Shown here in pieces: positions 35,674 to 44,379 of a stretch of 64,000 nucleotides of DNA. The stretch is from an uncultured Pirellulaceae bacterium (lineage in GTDB: Bacteria > Planctomycetota > Planctomycetia > Pirellulales > Pirellulaceae): NCBI GenBank assembly GCA_937941455.1, contig CALDHM010000029.1:99184-163183 (forward strand). Direction: 5' to 3'. The position numbers and the translations under genes are program-made. Within the stretch, counting starts at the first letter, position 1, and each line of letters begins with the position of its first letter. The notes beneath the pieces are model-generated. The model was not told the DNA's origin, did no database searches, and was given only the letters and a program-made list of their open reading frames with translations.

Positions 35674-37113
35674 TTACGCCAACAAATCCTGGTTGATCCT
35701 TCCCTCATCGGTTGGTCCAATCCAGCGATGGTTGAGCCCTTGAAACGGAAAACTCAAACGATAGGGGTCAAGCCCGAGCATATGTAATAGCGTCGCTTGC
35801 AGGTCTCGAACCGACATCCGATTCTCCGTTACAAAATAGCCGAACTCGTCAGTCGCTCCGTAATCGAAGCCCGGCCGCATCCCTCCCCCCGCAAAGAACA
35901 TGGTGAAACAATGCGGATGATGGTCGCGGCCGAAATACTTCGAACCGTTACGGGCCTCATTCATGGAAGTACGTCCGAATTCCCCTCCCCAAATCACAAG
36001 CGTATCCTCAAGCAGTCCACGTTGCTTCAGATCTCGAATCAAAGCAGCAACGGGGCGATCCATCTCAGAACACTTTTTTACCAGTTGATGATTGAGGTCA
36101 TCATGGGGGCCAGTGCCATGCACATCCCACCCCCAATCGAATAGTTGTACAAATCGCACTCCGCGCTCGACCAGGCGACGAGCCATCAAACAATTATTCG
36201 CAAATAGATTTTCCCCCGGACGGGCTCCATACATTTCCAGCGTCTCGGCCGTTTCCGTTCCCAAATCGAACGCCTCTGGAGCGGCGACTTGCATCCGAAA
36301 GGCCAGTTCGTACTGCTCGATCCGAGTTTGCGTCTCAGGATCGCCGAAATCCGCCGCGTGAATTCGGTTCAATCGACTCAAGGAATCCAAGCTGGCCCGC
36401 CGCGAACTGCGATCCATTCCTGGTGGATCCGACAAAAATAAAATCGGATCGCCGAAGGAGCGACATTGTACCCCTTGATAGATACCCGGCAGAAAACCAC
36501 TTCCCCAGACGGACTTCCCGGCGGCTGGATTGGTGCCTCCTGAGACAAAGACGATGAATCCCGGTACGTTTTCATTTTCCGAACCCAATCCGTACAAGGC
36601 CCAACTACCGAAACTGGCACTGCCAGGCCGTGGGCTGCCGGTGTGCAGAAACAATTCGGCGGGAGCGTGATTGAATTGATCGGTGGACATCGAGCGAACG
36701 AAAGTCAAGTCTTCAGAAATTTTTCGCAGCTCGGGTACTAAGCTCGAAAAATATCGTCCCGTTTGTTGACATTGCTCAAATTCGAATTGCGGGCCCAAAA
36801 TTTGCGGATGCCCTTTAATGAAAGCGAATTTCTGATTGGCAAGGAGGCTATCGGGGCACGGTTGCAGGTGCTGTTTGGCCAATACAGGCTTGTAATCGAA
36901 TAATTCGAATTGGGAAGGCGAGCCTGCCATGTGCAAATAAATCACATGCTTTACGCGACCGCGGGAACGTGAATCGGCAGGGACACGCTCGCCAGCAATG
37001 ACCCGATCAGACACCGATGTGCCCAGGATGCTCGCCGTCGCAAGCCCCGCCAAGCCCAGGGGACAGCGGTTCAAAAAGTGTCGCCGAGTCTGACGCTTTA
37101 GCGAGTCGACCAT
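35674..37113 (-). CDS. DUF1501 protein, Tat-exported sulfatase-like
   Basis: A 479-residue protein that starts with a twin-arginine signal (RQTRRHFLNRCPLGLAGLAT). The fold is related to alkaline phosphatase/sulfatase, as in DUF1501 proteins: HVIYLHMAGSPSQFELFDYK near the start, LVIWGGEFGRTSMNEARNGS and GRDHHPHCFTMFFAGGG near the C-terminus. Planctomycetes encode dozens of DUF1501 proteins, nearly always next to a DUF1549/DUF1553 cytochrome-domain partner, as here. The ATG at 37113 places the Tat motif about 10 residues from the start; the frame extends to an ATG at 37209 that would overlap the upstream gene by 23 bp. The enzymatic role has not been established. Confidence 0.88.
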   Translation of the reverse strand: MVDSLKRQTRRHFLNRCPLGLAGLATASILGTSVSDRVIAGERVPADSRSRGRVKHVIYLHMAGSPSQFELFDYKPVLAKQHLQPCPDSLLANQKFAFIKGHPQILGPQFEFEQCQQTGRYFSSLVPELRKISEDLTFVRSMSTDQFNHAPAELFLHTGSPRPGSASFGSWALYGLGSENENVPGFIVFVSGGTNPAAGKSVWGSGFLPGIYQGVQCRSFGDPILFLSDPPGMDRSSRRASLDSLSRLNRIHAADFGDPETQTRIEQYELAFRMQVAAPEAFDLGTETAETLEMYGARPGENLFANNCLMARRLVERGVRFVQLFDWGWDVHGTGPHDDLNHQLVKKCSEMDRPVAALIRDLKQRGLLEDTLVIWGGEFGRTSMNEARNGSKYFGRDHHPHCFTMFFAGGGMRPGFDYGATDEFGYFVTENRMSVRDLQATLLHMLGLDPYRLSFPFQGLNHRWIGPTDEGRINQDLLA

Positions 37114-37186
37114 TGAATCAATTCGGACTTTTCTCGATTGTTTTTGCAGCATTTGATCTACCTGCTCGCGAGCCGTTGGCTCGGTA

Positions 37187-39610
37187 TCAGTTCCGCGTAA
37201 GCGCTTCATCCAAGTTCAGCAAGACGTTGCCGATCACTGTCCATGCCGCCAATTCGACGACCTCTGCATATGGTAAATCTGCCTCCCCCTCCACACCCAC
37301 CAACGCGGCAGCATCCTGAACACGCTCACGGAAATGCATAACTTGGCGTTCCCATAAACTTTGCAGCTCACCGACCTCCTCAGCAGACGGATCACGCGCG
37401 AGTACGCGGCGAAAGGCAAAGACCAAGCCGTCGTGCACCGACTCAACTCTGTGATCCCGCGCCGAGCGTCCCAAGGCTCGCGCGCACTCGACGTAGACGG
37501 GGTCATTCAAGGTCACGAAGGCCGCCACGGGCGTATTGCTATTCATCCGCCTCACCGTGCATACCGTGCGATTTGTGGCGTCGAAAGCTTGGAATGATGG
37601 ATACAAGTTCGTGCGGCGAATCATCGTGTAGATGCCGCGACGATAACGATCTTCGCCAGGGCTTGTTTCCCAATCCAAGGAACCTCCAAATGCTGCCGTC
37701 AAACCTGACTTAGGTTGCGGCGGCTTGACAGGCGGACCAAACATTTTTGGCGACAGCAATCCGCTTGCGGCCAACGCCGTATCGCGAATTTGCTCGGCGG
37801 TCAAGCGATAGCGAGCCCCCCGCGATAACCACACATTTTGTGGATCGCGAGCCAGTTTTTCAGCGGTAGTTCGAGAATCCTGACGATAGGTTTCCGACAT
37901 GACCAACATTTTCACGAATTTTTTGAGCGACCAACCATCTGCCTCCAGTTTGGCAGCTAACCAATCCAGCAGTTCTGGGTGAGAAGGCAAACTCCCCTGG
38001 CTGCCAAAGTCCTCGCTAGTTTCCACCAAACCCCGCCCGAAAATCTTTTCCCAGTGCCGATTGGCTGCGACCCGCGCGGTCAAGGGGCGAGCTTCGGCAA
38101 ACAGCCAATTCGCCAGATCCAGCCGCGTGGGTCGTTCGCCAAGCTCGCGTGAAAATTCGGACCAAAGCCTTGCCGCAACCAATTCCCCCTTATTGGAAAA
38201 CGCACCCCCGATCGCGAGTCGCGTTTCTCGGCGATGGTTGTCATCGAGTTCGCGCATGATGGGCACCGTCAATGGGCGAATCGCCTGCAACGCCGCTTGT
38301 AAATCCTTGATCCGCTGATCCAGCACCCCTTGGTCTTGCTCCGAGGCTGTTTGTTCTCGCTGCGCCCGGAGCGCACTGATTTCGGCATCAAGCCGCGCGC
38401 GATCTTGTAGCTGCTCTGGCGTGTAGCGTTGCAGCACCGGCCGTTCGTCGTAATGGTCTGCGTCTTCGGTTTGATCGAAAATCGCAAACAAACCGTAATA
38501 GTCTTCTATGCTGATGGGATCATATTTATGGGAATGGCATTGGGCACAGGCCATGGTAGTGCCCAACCAGACGGTTGCCGTCGTATTGACGCGGTCCACG
38601 ATGGCCGCATGTCGGAACTCTTCGTCGTCCGTCCCGCCCTCGGAATTGGTCATCGTGTTGCGGTGAAAGGCCGTCGCAATCAGCTGAGCTTCGGTCGGAT
38701 CGGGCAACAGATCACCGGCCAATTGTTCCCGCGAAAATTCATCGAAGGGTTTGTCCTGGTTGAATGCCTCGATGACCCAATCGCGATACAACCAAATCTC
38801 TCGATAATGATCCTCGGCATAACCTTGCGAATCAGCGTATCGAGCCAAATCCAACCACATCCGCGCCCAATGTTCGCCGTAAGCGGGATTATCAAGCAAC
38901 CGATCGACCAATTCTTCATAGGCTGTTTCACTGGGTTCCTCGGCGAATCGTCGTACAACTTCCGGATCGGGAGGCAGCCCGATCAAATCCAAATGCAGCC
39001 GGCGAACTAATCGCTCGGGACTGGCTCGACCTGCCGGGGCCAGCCCGTTTTGCTCCAGCTTCGCCAACACAAAATAATCGATTTCATTTCTGGGCCAACC
39101 GCGTTGGTTAACCGCAGGGATTTCGGGACGCTGCATTGGGCGGTAGGCCCAATGTTGCTCGTAGGAAGCACCTTGAACGATCCAGCGCCGAATGATGTCA
39201 ATCTCTCCAGCTGCAAGAGGGGCGCCATGATCGCTCGGAGGCATTCGCTCGTCGTCATCGTCAGATTCGATGCGAATCAAGACGCCACTTGCCTCGGGTT
39301 GGCCCGGCACAATGCCAAACTCTCCACTGTCCGCTCGGGCGTAGGCCAACTCCGCCGTGTGCAACGCTAACCCTGACTCCCGGTGATTGGCGTCTGGCCC
39401 GTGACAAGCGAAACAGTGCTTAGCCAGGATCGGCCGGACTTGCTGCGAATAGTCCACCCGAAGCTCGGTTTGATCTTGAGCTGAAATCGAAACACCCCAG
39501 AACGTTACATGAAGTCCCATCCCACATAACCACCAGAACGTCGATTCAAGCGGGAACCAACCCGGACGATTTCGATCGAGCGATTTGTTCGTTGTGTTAC
39601 GTAGTTTCAT
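37187..39610 (-). CDS. Planctomycete PSCyt1/DUF1549/DUF1553 protein
   Basis: An 807-residue exported protein. A signal peptide is followed by a cytochrome-c-like domain with the heme motif CFACHGPD near residue 68 and the distal RMPPSDHGAPLAAGEIDIIR. DUF1549 (about 150-370; RRLHLDLIGLPPDPEVVRRF, AQLIATAFHRNTMTNSEGGT) and DUF1553 (about 480-750; LANWLFAEARPLTARVAANR, ARGARYRLTAEQIRD-like region) come next. The trio with the DUF1501 partner is a planctomycete hallmark. A role in redox-linked polysaccharide or sulfated-glycan degradation has been proposed from context but not proven. It is the first gene of a likely PSD1-DUF1501-YfhO operon. Confidence 0.92.
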   Translation of the reverse strand: MKLRNTTNKSLDRNRPGWFPLESTFWWLCGMGLHVTFWGVSISAQDQTELRVDYSQQVRPILAKHCFACHGPDANHRESGLALHTAELAYARADSGEFGIVPGQPEASGVLIRIESDDDDERMPPSDHGAPLAAGEIDIIRRWIVQGASYEQHWAYRPMQRPEIPAVNQRGWPRNEIDYFVLAKLEQNGLAPAGRASPERLVRRLHLDLIGLPPDPEVVRRFAEEPSETAYEELVDRLLDNPAYGEHWARMWLDLARYADSQGYAEDHYREIWLYRDWVIEAFNQDKPFDEFSREQLAGDLLPDPTEAQLIATAFHRNTMTNSEGGTDDEEFRHAAIVDRVNTTATVWLGTTMACAQCHSHKYDPISIEDYYGLFAIFDQTEDADHYDERPVLQRYTPEQLQDRARLDAEISALRAQREQTASEQDQGVLDQRIKDLQAALQAIRPLTVPIMRELDDNHRRETRLAIGGAFSNKGELVAARLWSEFSRELGERPTRLDLANWLFAEARPLTARVAANRHWEKIFGRGLVETSEDFGSQGSLPSHPELLDWLAAKLEADGWSLKKFVKMLVMSETYRQDSRTTAEKLARDPQNVWLSRGARYRLTAEQIRDTALAASGLLSPKMFGPPVKPPQPKSGLTAAFGGSLDWETSPGEDRYRRGIYTMIRRTNLYPSFQAFDATNRTVCTVRRMNSNTPVAAFVTLNDPVYVECARALGRSARDHRVESVHDGLVFAFRRVLARDPSAEEVGELQSLWERQVMHFRERVQDAAALVGVEGEADLPYAEVVELAAWTVIGNVLLNLDEALTRN

Positions 39611-39921
39611 TCACTGGGTATCCAAATGAACGGGCGGTGCAAATCTGTCCGACCAATTATAACTTGCCGACGACTCGCAATCAGGCTTGCACGTCCCAGC
39701 CAAAAATCGGTATTCGATTCTGTCACTACCAGTTCGTAGCTTGCCGCTGAAAAAAACCGAAGCAAAACGCTTCGTTGGGTCACGACTAAATTTCCGGAAC
39801 ATAGTTCTTAAACTGACCTTGGTAAAAATTTTCGCGGGGCATGCGGTGGCAATTCAAAAAGTTGCAACAATCGAATAGTCTGTTCAATTTTGGTGCACCT
39901 ACTTCGGCCTGGACCATCATC
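39611..39921. other. Divergent intergenic region
   Basis: About 310 bp separate the divergent PSD1-type and inositol-phosphatase genes. Several short open frames exist but none resembles a protein family. I see no strong inverted repeat or terminator. Promoters for both genes must lie here but are not identifiable by eye. Confidence 0.4.
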
Positions 39922-40758
39922 ATGACTTCTCCATTCGATTTCCTACTTTCCGCCGGCCCGCTGCCAGATTTGGAACTGGCGATTGAAGCGGCCACTTGCG
40001 GCGGATCCGCCTTGATGAATCGCTTCGGGCAACACAACCCCAGCCAGGTCAAATTGGACAGTGGACAAACGCTCGGGCTCGTCACTCAAGCCGATCTCGA
40101 TTCTGAACGTCAAATCGTAGAGATTCTGCGGGCCGCTCGCCCCGCCGATCACATCGTATCGGAAGAAGGCTCTCAGGGCTTGGTGCCAGGAAACGGGCGA
40201 ACGTGGGTGATCGATCCTCTGGATGGCACGCACAATTTCGCACATGGGATCCCCCACTTCGCCGTATCGATCGCCTTGCGCGTGGACACGACCATCGTTG
40301 GGGGTGTGATCCATAACCCTCACAGCGGCGACTGGTTCATCGGCTGGCAAGGGAGGGGGGCCTGGCACAACGGCATGCGTGTCACGACGTCCGCGACTCG
40401 ACAACTTGACGCGGCCATGATCGCAACCGGCTTTTACTATGACCGGGGTGAAATGATGGCCGCAACCCTGCGATCGATTCATGATCTGTTTACGAAACAA
40501 ATTCGGGGCATCCGCCGGTTCGGCGCGGCAACTCTCGACATCTGCTGGGTTGGAATCGGTCGATTCGATGGATTCTTCGAGTATCGACTCGCTCCTTGGG
40601 ACTTCGCTGCCGCCAGCCGCTTTCTCGAGGAGGCCGGGGGAAAAATCAGCAATTGCCATGGCCAAGGGTTGCCGCTGAACCATTCCAGTGTGCTCGCAAG
40701 CAATGGCCCGCTGCATGAACCCCTCTTGGCGATCGTCCGCCACCACTGGCCCTACTGA
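39922..40758 (+). CDS. Inositol-monophosphatase family phosphatase
   Basis: A 278-residue Mg-dependent phosphatase. The metal-binding motifs are all present: IVSEEGSQGL near residue 75, WVIDPLDGTHNFAHGIPHFA near 95-115 and YRLAPWDFAAASRFLEEAGG near 220-240. RFGAATLDICWVGIGRFDGF is also typical. The family dephosphorylates inositol-1-phosphate, histidinol phosphate, fructose-1,6-bisphosphate or PAP; HisN-like use is possible but cannot be decided. The ATG at 39922 (MTSPFDFLLSAG) fits the family start. It converges with the NrnA-like gene 5 bp downstream. Confidence 0.9.
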   Translation: MTSPFDFLLSAGPLPDLELAIEAATCGGSALMNRFGQHNPSQVKLDSGQTLGLVTQADLDSERQIVEILRAARPADHIVSEEGSQGLVPGNGRTWVIDPLDGTHNFAHGIPHFAVSIALRVDTTIVGGVIHNPHSGDWFIGWQGRGAWHNGMRVTTSATRQLDAAMIATGFYYDRGEMMAATLRSIHDLFTKQIRGIRRFGAATLDICWVGIGRFDGFFEYRLAPWDFAAASRFLEEAGGKISNCHGQGLPLNHSSVLASNGPLHEPLLAIVRHHWPY

Positions 40759-40763
40759 CCCGA

Positions 40764-41804
40764 TTAGGGTACCGCAGACCCGGCAGTCAGTGCCGCACGA
40801 ACAGCCCGCAAAACATCCGCTCGAACCGTCGCGAAATCTCCTCGCACGAAGGCACCGGCGGCCGCACGGTGCCCACCCCCGTTAAATTGAGCCGCGACTT
40901 CATTGCAGGCGACGTCGCAACGGCTACGGAAACTGATTTTGAATCCGCCCGTCATTTGTTCGATGAAGATTACGGCGAATTCGGTTCCCTCGATTTCGAG
41001 GGCACCGTTGACCAAGTCCTCCGTGTCGCTTGGCAAAGCTCCCGTCTCGGCGAAATCATCGCGGAGAATATAGGTGTAAGCCAAGCGGCTCTGCAGGTTG
41101 AGCTCGATCCTGCTGAAGACCCGGCCCTTCAAGCGAATTCTCCCCAAAGACTCTCGCTCATAAAGCTCCCGGTAAATCTGCGCGGGAATGGCCCCGGCGC
41201 GGACCAGGCGAGCCACGACCTCATAAGTTTCCGCTGATACACTGCTAAATCGAAACCACCCGGTATCGGTCGCGATCGCACAAAACAAAGGGAACGCCAT
41301 GCCGACAGTCAGTGGAACGCCTAACGCATCAGCGGCCTCCACCACCAATACGCCAGTCGCTTCCGCAGTCGTTCGTTTGAAGGCCTCGGCATTCAATTCG
41401 TCGGTGGACAAGTGATGATCGAAAATGATTTTTTTTGCAGGTGACGCGGCGAGAACATCGGCCATCGGACCCAGTTGGACCCGAGCACTCGTATCGAGAA
41501 TCATGAAACAATCCGTGTCGCTCAAATCGTCGGGAGTCAGATCGACATGGATCGTTCGGATCTTTTTCTGCGGATCGATAAACCGCAAATTGGGAGGCGT
41601 CTCCTGTCCATTGACAATGCGGACCTGTTTCCCGAGCGATTCCAAAATTGCAGCCATGCCTAACTCACTCCCCAAGGCATCACAATCGGGACGAATATGG
41701 CTAACCAAGACAAAGCGATGGTTATCAGCAATCAATGCAGCGAAACGATCCCAGTCGATCACGGGGTGCTCAGCAGCTGAGCTCGGGGAGACAGTCTTGG
41801 TCAT
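40764..41804 (-). CDS. DHH-family phosphoesterase (NrnA-like)
   Basis: A 346-residue protein with DHH and DHHA1 domains. Conserved motifs are VLVSHIRPDCDALGSELGM near the N-terminus, a second aspartate in CFMILDTSA, KIIFDHHLSTD with the DHH triad near residue 130 and, in the C-terminal domain, AQFNGGGHRAAAGAF. NrnA-type enzymes degrade nanoRNAs and dephosphorylate pAp, which forms from PAPS; that would suit an organism with sulfotransferases. It may be transcribed with genes upstream, but a 316-bp gap precedes it. Confidence 0.9.
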   Translation of the reverse strand: MTKTVSPSSAAEHPVIDWDRFAALIADNHRFVLVSHIRPDCDALGSELGMAAILESLGKQVRIVNGQETPPNLRFIDPQKKIRTIHVDLTPDDLSDTDCFMILDTSARVQLGPMADVLAASPAKKIIFDHHLSTDELNAEAFKRTTAEATGVLVVEAADALGVPLTVGMAFPLFCAIATDTGWFRFSSVSAETYEVVARLVRAGAIPAQIYRELYERESLGRIRLKGRVFSRIELNLQSRLAYTYILRDDFAETGALPSDTEDLVNGALEIEGTEFAVIFIEQMTGGFKISFRSRCDVACNEVAAQFNGGGHRAAAGAFVRGDFATVRADVLRAVRAALTAGSAVP

Positions 41805-42120
41805 TGGATCAATGGTTCCTCAAAAATGTTTGTTATAGTTTTCGGTTTCGGCTGGACCAGCACTTCCGGGTCGGCCCGGACTCCTTCCGGTCGCAAAGAG
41901 TCGCTCCATCCATGAATTCGTTTTACTTTTCTTTTCGGCTGCTTGCCATGCGGTAACTCGAAACAAGGGTTCTCTCAAAACTCTTCGCCCATCGTTTAAC
42001 TTGCAGCCGAAGCCGGGGACATTCACATGGGCGATCTTGCCATTGGCTGGAGCTCATCGGCTATTACTCAGCAGCTCCTTCACCTTCGGCTGCGGGTTAA
42101 ATGTTTTTTGCGAGAGCCCC
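41805..42120. other. Intergenic region between ribF and the NrnA-like gene
   Basis: There is no supported gene in this stretch of about 316 bp. An imperfect inverted pair, TTGCAGCCGAAGCCGG (about 42000-42015) and CACCTTCGGCTGCGG (about 42081-42095), could form a weak long-range hairpin. Its role is unknown. Confidence 0.35.
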
Positions 42121-43083
42121 TTAGTCATTACTTTGTTCGATTCCTTCAGGTCCCCGGTGAAATTTTCGGAGGATTTCTCTTGTTGCGTCAAGGTCGCGGA
42201 CAAGCTGTCGCTGAAATTCATTTGAATTCTCGAACTTCCGAATCTCTCTCAATTTCTCAATGAAGTCAATCTCGACCGTCAAACCGTAGAGGGAATCGTC
42301 AAAATCCAACAAATGGGCCTCGATCCGCGGCAATTGTTGACCGAATGTCGGACTAGGCCCGATATGAATCGCCGCCCAATGCCAGGTATCTCGGACCAAG
42401 GCTCGACCAGCGTAAATCCCGTAACCGGGAATCAGCGTATCGACTCCGGCCAGATTCGCGGTGGGATACCCTAAACCGTCGCCGCGGCCATCTCCGTGCA
42501 CGACCAACCCGCGGATTCGATACGGCTGCGTCAACATCCGTCGCGCCGCGCCAACATCGCCGGATTCAATCAGCTGGCGGATGCGGCTGCTGCTGACGAG
42601 CTGTTGGCCTTGCAAGCTGGGCTCGACAATTTCCAAAGCAATCTCATGCCGCTGACACAATTCCCGAAGGTGTTTCGTATCGCCCTCGCGCCCTCTGCCA
42701 AAGTAAAAATTCGGGCCCTCGACCATCGCCTTGGCACCAAGCTGCTCGACGACGATACTTTGAAAAAAAGCGGCCGCGGACAATTCCAGCAAGTCCCGAT
42801 TCGTCGGATAGGCGATCACGGCATCAGCACCGATTTCGGCCAGCAACGCTGCCTTGCGGTCAGTCCACGTCAAGGGTACAGGAGCCGCGTCAGGACGCAA
42901 TAGCCGCGCGGGGTGCGGGTCGAACGTGAACACAATCGTCGGGCCATGAAACTGAGCGGCGTGAACGGCCAACCGATCGACGATTTTTCGATGGCCGACA
43001 TGGACACCGTCAAAATTGCCAATCGAGACTGCACCGCGACGCAAATGCTGGGGAAAGTCGTCGAGGGAACGAATAATTCTCAC
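42121..43083 (-). CDS. ribF: Bifunctional riboflavin kinase / FAD synthetase
   Basis: RibF converts riboflavin to FMN and then FAD. The 320-residue protein has the N-terminal adenylyltransferase motif VSIGNFDGVHVGHRKIVDR near residue 20, VFTFDPHPARLL and the SSSRIRQLIESGDVGAARR region. The C-terminal kinase domain follows with GDGRGDGLGYPTANLAGVD near residue 195 and YGLTVEIDFIEKLREIRKF. Length and domain order are normal. It lies in the same orientation 150 bp downstream of the histidine kinase. Confidence 0.95.
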   Translation of the reverse strand: MRIIRSLDDFPQHLRRGAVSIGNFDGVHVGHRKIVDRLAVHAAQFHGPTIVFTFDPHPARLLRPDAAPVPLTWTDRKAALLAEIGADAVIAYPTNRDLLELSAAAFFQSIVVEQLGAKAMVEGPNFYFGRGREGDTKHLRELCQRHEIALEIVEPSLQGQQLVSSSRIRQLIESGDVGAARRMLTQPYRIRGLVVHGDGRGDGLGYPTANLAGVDTLIPGYGIYAGRALVRDTWHWAAIHIGPSPTFGQQLPRIEAHLLDFDDSLYGLTVEIDFIEKLREIRKFENSNEFQRQLVRDLDATREILRKFHRGPEGIEQSND

Positions 43084-43233
43084 GATCAGGAGATTCCTTC
43101 CGGTTTCCTTAGGCGTTCCGCTTCATAACCTGTTTTACTCTTTTCCTCAGGGCTGAGCTACCATCGACGAAGATCTTCGGCTTCATATCGATAGGCAACC
43201 ACGGCGGTGCAACGGCGTTACCTTGTCCCATCT

Positions 43234-43977
43234 TCAAATCCTCATTGGCGCTGGAAATTCGATGCAGAAATGGGTACCACGTCCCAACTCGCTCTCGACA
43301 CTGATTCTACCGCCGTGAGCCTCGATGATTTTTTTTGCGGTGGGCAATCCCAGTCCGGAACCACCCTGCTTATTCGTGTAAAAGGTTTTGAACATATTCA
43401 AAAGTGTCCGCGGATCGATACCCGTACCAGTGTCAATCAAGTCTAAGGCCACCCCGGCGCGCGTCAGCCTCGTCCGCACGAGCAATTGCCCGCCGTCAGG
43501 CATCGCCTCCAAAGCGTTTTTAACGAGGTTGATCAAGGCGGCTTGTAGAGTTTGCGAGTCCAAACGAATTCGCGGCAATTCGGAGTCCAGATAGCGGACA
43601 ATCTCCACACCCTGGCGCTTGGCCTGAGCCGAATAGAGGTCCAACACCTGATTGATATGGTCGTTGAGATTTCCTGGCTTCAGTTCCAGACTGTTGAGTC
43701 GCGTGAATCTCAAAAAATCGGCGAGTAGATTCTCGAGCCGTTCGCACTGTCGGTTGACGGTGCGGATCCGCTCCTTGGCCCGCCGCACCTCGGGAGTATC
43801 GATTTGTTCCATGTCCTCGGCGAGCAATTCGACATTCATGCGAATCACCGCCAACGGATTTTTGATCTCATGAGCCAAGGACCCAGCCAACCCGGCCAAC
43901 TCGTCGTATTGGTCGCGCAGCGACTGCGGGCTTGCCAAATGTTCGATCGTTTCCTGATCGAGGGATTCGTGTTCCAT
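43234..43977 (-). CDS. Soluble two-component sensor histidine kinase
   Basis: A 247-residue protein without a membrane segment or recognisable sensor domain. The dimerisation/phosphoacceptor helix is AGSLAHEIKNPLAVIRMNVE near residue 35. The ATPase domain has the N-box LINLVKNALEAMPDGG, the G1 motif DTGTGID, the F-box MFKTFYTNKQGGSG and G2 GLGLPTAKKIIEAHGGRIS. This is the NtrB/AtoS-like kinase group. No response regulator gene is adjacent. Signals might come through a partner protein binding the short N-terminus. It has normal HATPase residues. Confidence 0.9.
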   Translation of the reverse strand: MEHESLDQETIEHLASPQSLRDQYDELAGLAGSLAHEIKNPLAVIRMNVELLAEDMEQIDTPEVRRAKERIRTVNRQCERLENLLADFLRFTRLNSLELKPGNLNDHINQVLDLYSAQAKRQGVEIVRYLDSELPRIRLDSQTLQAALINLVKNALEAMPDGGQLLVRTRLTRAGVALDLIDTGTGIDPRTLLNMFKTFYTNKQGGSGLGLPTAKKIIEAHGGRISVESELGRGTHFCIEFPAPMRI

Positions 43978-44134
43978 GGACGCACCGCTTGCAGAACCTG
44001 AAGCTTACGAAAAAAACTCGCAATCGTGCCGCCGATCCGAGCGATCTCCTAAATATGAGTTTGTTCCATTAGCGCGTCGACGGCTCGTGCGTTCGCTGCT
44101 TGTATATGTTACAGCAGAGCGGGGCGTTGGCGCG

Positions 44135-44237
44135 AGGCTTTGTTTCAAAACGATTAACCAGAACGCGGCAGCGTCCGACCTTCGCGAGAGCCGCGGGCTG
44201 ACACCCCTTGCAGCTTACCGGTTTTGGCACAAAGCCT
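44135..44237. repeat. Intergenic repeat, family 2, copy B with terminal inverted repeats
   Basis: The ends are AGGCTTTGTTTCAAAAC (44135-44151) and GTTTTGGCACAAAGCCT (44221-44237), inverted repeats that match at 15 of 17 positions. The interior carries CGATTAACC, GAACGCGGCAGCGTCCG and CCGCGGGCTGACA, blocks shared with copy A at 14979-15100. The element sits between the histidine kinase and the 3' end of pnp. Its size (about 103 bp) and terminal repeats resemble a MITE or other non-autonomous element, but there is no clear target duplication. The rest of the gap at 43978-44379 shows nothing else. Confidence 0.6.
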
Positions 44238-44379
44238 AGTTTGGGTTAGCCGTGTCAAAAATTCGAAACAGCCGCGTCCTCGATTTCAGGTGAATCGATC
44301 AAAAGAATTATCCGCACCCCAGTTGACCCTGGGGCGCGAATCGCCGATGTTCGCATTCTTTTGTCTTGCGGCTATCGGT

